Assembly: GCA_944325585.1 (NCBI GenBank)
Contig: CALVAS010000007.1
Location: 1 to 44,845 of the forward strand
Length of the DNA stretch: 44,845 nucleotides
Direction: 5' to 3'
Origin: Candidatus Gastranaerophilales bacterium
GTDB lineage: Bacteria > Cyanobacteriota > Vampirovibrionia > Gastranaerophilales > Gastranaerophilaceae
The position numbers and the translations under genes were made by a program. Positions 41,765 to 44,845 of this stretch are shown one piece after another. Position 1 is the first letter of the stretch; every line of letters begins with the position of its first letter. The notes below the pieces were generated by a model, which did no database searches, was not told the DNA's origin, and worked only from the letters and a program-made list of their open reading frames with translations.

Positions 41765-41792
41765 CAGGCGCCCGCCGTGCGGCGGGCGCCTG
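41765..41792. repeat. GC-rich hairpin between the spoIID-like gene and murJ
   Basis: CAGGCGCCCGCC and its exact complement form a 12-bp stem with a GTGC loop. No T run follows on either strand, and the next gene starts 19 bases later on the same strand. It may attenuate read-through or stabilise mRNA, or be one copy of a dispersed repeat. Confidence 0.5.
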
Positions 41793-41810
41793 AGAAAACA
41801 GTAAAAGAGT

Positions 41811-43418
41811 ATGGAAAATCAAACAGAAGTAAATAAAGACACAAAAACAACAAGTGTATTGAAAGCTGCATGGCTTATTGCAGTCGTGACGATTGTGAGT
41901 AAATTAATCGGATTTGTAAGAGATGTTGTAATCGCAAATTACTACGGCGCAAATATGGTGTCTGACGCTTATTATTATGCATATCAAATACCATCTTTAT
42001 CTTTGATTTTATTGGGCGGTGTGGGCGGCCCTTTTCACAGTGCAACCGTTGCGATTTTTTCAAAACTAATCACGTCGTTAAAAGACAAACCGTCTGAAAA
42101 AATCAACAAACTTTATTCAACATTTATGACGGCGACGATTTTATTCTTTCTTGTTCTGTCTGTTTTGATTTTCATTTTTCCGAAAGAAATTATGGGATTA
42201 ATCATTTCAAACGGTTCACAGGAGATGATTAATCTTGCGGCAACTCACTTAAAAATAATGACGCCTTTGCTTGTTGTTGGCGGAATAGTCGGAATTTATT
42301 ACGGAATTTTGATTATATATAAACAGTTTATGCTTCCGAACCTGTCGCCGATAATTATGAGCGTTTCAATAATTGCTATGTCTGTGGCGGCGGCTCCTGA
42401 TGACAAGAAAGGGCTTGCGCTTGCCTGGGCAACAACAATCGGTGCGGTTTTACAACTTGTGATTCAATATCCGAATATCAGAAAACTCGGCTTTAAACTA
42501 AGACCGAATTTTGAATTTACAAACAATCCGCATTTTAAAGAAATCTGTGAGCTTCTTTTTCCGGCAGTTTTAAGTTCAACCATCGGACAGGTGCATATTT
42601 ATGTTGATATGTTTTTTACCTCTTCAATTTCCGAAGGTGCATGGACCGCAATAGGTTATGCCAACAGAGTTTTCCAGTTTCCCGTCGGAATTCTGGTGAC
42701 GGCATTTCTTGTTCCGCTTTTCCCGATTTTTGCAAGGCTTGTGGCGGACAAAGACTATGACGGAATACGAAATTATTTTAACAAAGGTGTCGGTGTTTTG
42801 TTTTTTGCGGCAATCCCGATAATAATCGGAATTCTGGTAGTCGGGCTTGATAGTGTAAGACTTGTATTTGAACGCGGTGCGTTTGATGAAGAAGCTACGT
42901 TTATGGTGACAGAAGCTCTCTGGTTTTTGTCAGTTTCAATTTTGCCGTATGTTTTCAGAGATTCAATTACAAGGGTTTATTATTCATTTAATGACAGCGC
43001 AACACCGTTTTTAGTTGCGTTTTCATCAATCATACTGAAATTCTTTTTAAATATCTTATTCATCACTCACTGGCATATGGGAATCGGCGGGATTACATTG
43101 TCAACGTCGCTTGTAACTCTTTTTAACGCCTGTGTTCTCGGCTTTTTGATGACTAAAAAGATGAAAATGGATTATAAATCGTTGTTTATAAATCTTTTCA
43201 AAATGCTGGCTGCCGGTGCTTTTACCTTTGCCGTATGTATGCTTGCCGCATACGCATATGACAAATATATAAATTTCCCTCTGATGATTTTTGAACTGGT
43301 TAAAATTGCAGTTATCTTTGTAATCTGTATGGCTGTTTATGTTCCGCTTAATCTTGTGATGAAAATGGATTATGCCTCAGAGCTTGTTCAGAGAGTTATC
43401 GGAAGATTTAGAAAGTAA
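41811..43418 (+). CDS. murJ: Lipid II flippase MurJ
   Basis: MurJ is a polytopic protein of the MOP superfamily that moves lipid II across the inner membrane. The 535 residues form about 14 transmembrane helices. The first is preceded by KAAWLIAVVTIVSKLIGFVRD, with the conserved GFVRD that contributes to the central cavity, and YYGANMVSDAY follows. The family segment GLDSVRLVFERGAFD appears in the second half. The ribosome site is weak (AAAGAG). It follows the spoIID-like gene through a GC-rich hairpin. Confidence 0.95.
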   Translation: MENQTEVNKDTKTTSVLKAAWLIAVVTIVSKLIGFVRDVVIANYYGANMVSDAYYYAYQIPSLSLILLGGVGGPFHSATVAIFSKLITSLKDKPSEKINKLYSTFMTATILFFLVLSVLIFIFPKEIMGLIISNGSQEMINLAATHLKIMTPLLVVGGIVGIYYGILIIYKQFMLPNLSPIIMSVSIIAMSVAAAPDDKKGLALAWATTIGAVLQLVIQYPNIRKLGFKLRPNFEFTNNPHFKEICELLFPAVLSSTIGQVHIYVDMFFTSSISEGAWTAIGYANRVFQFPVGILVTAFLVPLFPIFARLVADKDYDGIRNYFNKGVGVLFFAAIPIIIGILVVGLDSVRLVFERGAFDEEATFMVTEALWFLSVSILPYVFRDSITRVYYSFNDSATPFLVAFSSIILKFFLNILFITHWHMGIGGITLSTSLVTLFNACVLGFLMTKKMKMDYKSLFINLFKMLAAGAFTFAVCMLAAYAYDKYINFPLMIFELVKIAVIFVICMAVYVPLNLVMKMDYASELVQRVIGRFRK

Positions 43419-43426
43419 GATTAACA

Positions 43427-43720
43427 ATGGATGAAAGTTTATATTTTGTTTATATTTTAACAAATAAAAACAATAATGTTTTTTACACAGGAGTAACTTC
43501 AAATCTTGTAAAAAGAATATTTGAACATAAAACGAAAGCAGTTGATGGGTTTTCAAAAAGATATAATCTTACGAAACTGGTTTATTACGAAGTTTCTAAT
43601 AATATAGAAAATGCAATAAAAAAAGAAAAACAAATAAAAAACTGGCACAGAGAATGGAAAATCAATAAAATAAAAGAAACAAATCCGGAATTTAAGGATT
43701 TATATAATGATATATTATAA
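43427..43720 (+). CDS. GIY-YIG domain protein (small URI/UPF0213-type)
   Basis: The 97 residues are a minimal GIY-YIG nuclease fold. They show VYILTNKNNNVFYTGVTS (8-25), where YTG replaces the usual YIG, the Arg30 helix LVKRIFEH (27-34), YNLTKLVYYE, and a catalytic-type Glu region with EKQIKNWHREWK. Proteins of this size are common in bacteria, often in many copies, with no settled role. The gene lies nine bases after murJ with a weak ribosome site and is followed 8 bases later by a palindromic element. Base composition is more A-rich than its neighbours. It may be part of a mobile or selfish unit with that element. Confidence 0.8.
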   Translation: MDESLYFVYILTNKNNNVFYTGVTSNLVKRIFEHKTKAVDGFSKRYNLTKLVYYEVSNNIENAIKKEKQIKNWHREWKINKIKETNPEFKDLYNDIL

Positions 43721-43727
43721 ATTTTGT

Positions 43728-43809
43728 TCGGTTTTGTCATGCTGAATTTATTTCAGCATCTCGACGGGATCCTGAAACAAGTTCAGGATGACCTGTAAGA
43801 CAAAACCGA
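43728..43809. repeat. Double-hairpin palindromic element
   Basis: An outer 11-bp inverted repeat (43728-43738, TCGGTTTTGTC, and 43799-43809, its exact complement) encloses two tandem hairpins. One is ATGCTGAA/TTCAGCAT with loop TTTAT (43739-43759) and the other is ATCCTGAA/TTCAGGAT with loop ACAAG (43769-43789). CTCGACGGG lies between them. The core TTCAGCATCTCGACGG resembles a dispersed intergenic repeat I recall from other bacterial genomes. It could fold as DNA cruciform or RNA multi-branch. Confidence 0.8.
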
Positions 43810-43838
43810 TTAAATAAAAATTGAAAGGAAACATAACA

Positions 43839-44429
43839 ATGCTGGAAAACAAAGAAGAAATAAAACATATTTTAGAAAACGGCGGAGTAATCGCATACGT
43901 AACAGATACAGTCTGGGGTCTGGGGTGTCTTCCTGAGAATGAAAAAGCAGTCCAAAAAATTTATGAAATCAAACACCGTGAAGCACAAAAGCCTTTGATT
44001 TTAATGTCAAACGAGGCGTACCATCTTCTTGAATATGTAAAGCAGCCGCTTTCAAAAACAGCGTCAAAACTTATCAAAAAATACTTTCCCGGCGCCCTGA
44101 CGCTTGTATTGGAAAAAAGTTCAAAAACACCTGACTTTGTGACGTCTGGCATGAATACTGTCGGGATAAGAGTGCCTGATAATGAAGTGTTCAGAGAAAT
44201 ATGCGACATTGCCCCCGGTCACGTTCTTGCAACAACCAGCGCAAACCTTTCTCATCAGCCTTCCGCCAAGACTTACGAACAGGCGCTTGAAAATATGAAA
44301 GATTTAGCTGATATTGTAATTTCTGATTACGGATATTTTGCCAAAGGTCTGGAATCAACTGTTGCCGGAATTTTTGATGATGAAATAAAAATCTTCCGTC
44401 AGGGTGCGATTAAATTAGAGATTGATTAA
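43839..44429 (+). CDS. tsaC: L-threonylcarbamoyladenylate synthase (YrdC/Sua5 family)
   Basis: This enzyme makes threonylcarbamoyl-AMP from threonine, bicarbonate and ATP for the universal t6A37 modification of ANN-decoding tRNAs. The 196 residues from ATG 43839 show the YrdC fold: GGVIAYVTDTVWGLGC, KHREAQKPLILM, the FPGALTLVLE loop, VGIRVPDN and TTSANLSHQPS. ATG 43839 is chosen over TTG 43821 because AAAGGAA lies nine bases upstream of it. There is no Sua5 C-terminal domain. It follows the palindromic element. Confidence 0.93.
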   Translation: MLENKEEIKHILENGGVIAYVTDTVWGLGCLPENEKAVQKIYEIKHREAQKPLILMSNEAYHLLEYVKQPLSKTASKLIKKYFPGALTLVLEKSSKTPDFVTSGMNTVGIRVPDNEVFREICDIAPGHVLATTSANLSHQPSAKTYEQALENMKDLADIVISDYGYFAKGLESTVAGIFDDEIKIFRQGAIKLEID

Positions 44430-44432
44430 TTC

Positions 44433-44460
44433 TTGACTTGCCCCCTTCAGCACGTACAAT
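44433..44460 (+). promoter_or_regulatory. Promoter of the NifU-like gene
   Basis: TTGACT (44433-44438) and TACAAT (44455-44460) are 16 bases apart. The ribosome site AAGGGAG and ATG 44493 follow. Confidence 0.65.
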
Positions 44461-44492
44461 AGTCTTGTATATAACCGAAGGGAGTATAGAAA

Positions 44493-44845
44493 ATGTTGGA
44501 TCGTATACAACTTACACACGAAGTAGAAGAAATGTGCTGCGTAAAACGCGGCGTAAAAGGCGAACCTGCTCCGATTCCGCAAGAAGGCGAATGGACTAAG
44601 GTTAAAAAAATCGAAGAAATTTCAGGTTTAACTCACGGCTGCGGATGCTGTGCTCCTCAGCAAGGTACCTGCAAATTAACTCTTAATGTTAAAGACGGTA
44701 TTATTCAGGAAGCGCTTGTCGAAACTCTCGGCTGCTCAGGTATGACTCACTCAGCTGCTATGGCTGCCGAAATTCTTCCGGGCAAAACTATCCTTGAAGC
44801 ATTGAACACTGACCTTGTCTGCGATGCAATCAACGTTGCAATGAG
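44493..44845 (+). CDS. NifU-like iron-sulfur scaffold protein (cut by window edge)
   Basis: The first 117 codons of a gene that runs off the window read MLDRIQLTHEVEEMCCVKRG and continue with ISGLTHGCGCCAPQQGTCK and ALVETLGCSGMTHSAAMAAEI. The cysteine-rich GCGCC and the LGCSGMTHSA segment are typical of the NifU N-terminal/IscU-like scaffold family, which carries clusters for delivery to other proteins. It resembles the longer stand-alone scaffold form found in anaerobes, sometimes beside GGGtGRT-family genes. What follows is not visible. AAGGGAG precedes the ATG, and a good promoter lies upstream. Confidence 0.75.
   Translation, partial: MLDRIQLTHEVEEMCCVKRGVKGEPAPIPQEGEWTKVKKIEEISGLTHGCGCCAPQQGTCKLTLNVKDGIIQEALVETLGCSGMTHSAAMAAEILPGKTILEALNTDLVCDAINVAM

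Noticed and set aside
43739-43789. Tandem hairpins mistaken for CRISPR repeats
   Set aside because: There are only two units, they are palindromic with different stems, and there are no regular spacers or cas genes.
1-44845. rRNA, tRNA, prophage or insertion sequence
   Set aside because: I scanned the intergenic stretches and found no cloverleaf, rRNA stretch, transposase, integrase or phage structural gene.

Overview
The window looks like core chromosome of a non-photosynthetic cyanobacterial relative, most likely the gut Melainabacteria/Gastranaerophilales group. The evidence is low G+C content, a Gram-negative lipid A pathway (lpxD, lpxC, fabZ, lpxA), a long cyanobacterial-style NusB, prepilin-like proteins with an FTxAEVLITLGIIG start, and several proteins I can place in no widespread family. 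This assignment is inferred from gene content, not from a database search. I see no rRNA, tRNA, CRISPR array, prophage or insertion sequence.

Layout. 1-5.7 kb: the cut-off 5' end of a minus-strand gene with a C13/G13 tract, dxr, priA coupled to a PC4-like gene, a frame-split prepilin gene and dapB. 5.7-15.1 kb: glyA, a wecA/tagO-type transferase, a lineage-specific protein, then tyrA, proA and proB (minus) and gyrA (plus). 15.1-19.3 kb: a Ca-binding-like protein, a lipoprotein coupled to a long TPR protein, and an orphan AcsE-like methyltransferase. 19.4-29.2 kb: an M29 aminopeptidase, lpxA, a HTH/NUMOD3-like protein, an alpha/alpha-toroid protein, fabZ, lpxC, lpxD, a heptose-phosphate nucleotidyltransferase, two small genes and asd, nearly all on the minus strand. 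29.3-34.5 kb: flotillin plus NfeD-like partner, alr, lpd and a small secreted protein. 34.5-44.8 kb: lipA, a toxin-like micro-ORF, nusB-ftsY-mpaA, a Ca-binding-like protein, cysS-spoIID-murJ, a GIY-YIG protein with a palindromic element, tsaC and the start of a NifU-like scaffold gene.

The genes supply envelope building (isoprenoid precursor, undecaprenyl-linked glycan start, lipid A, heptose activation, D-alanine, DAP, lipid II flipping, peptidoglycan trimming), amino acids (Lys/Thr/Met via asd and dapB, Pro, Tyr, Gly/Ser) and lipoate/one-carbon enzymes.

The most interesting signals are these. (1) Two pilin-like leaders start MKxQTMxGF and then run into a G tract that leaves each one base out of frame, which suggests phase variation. 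(2) A 24-residue hydrophobic peptide has its ribosome site buried in a stem, like a type I toxin. (3) Five genes have a -10 box 6-8 bases before the start codon and no Shine-Dalgarno, which predicts leaderless mRNAs. (4) The TPR protein can only regain its signal peptide by starting at ATT. (5) An 82-bp double-hairpin element sits next to a GIY-YIG nuclease gene.
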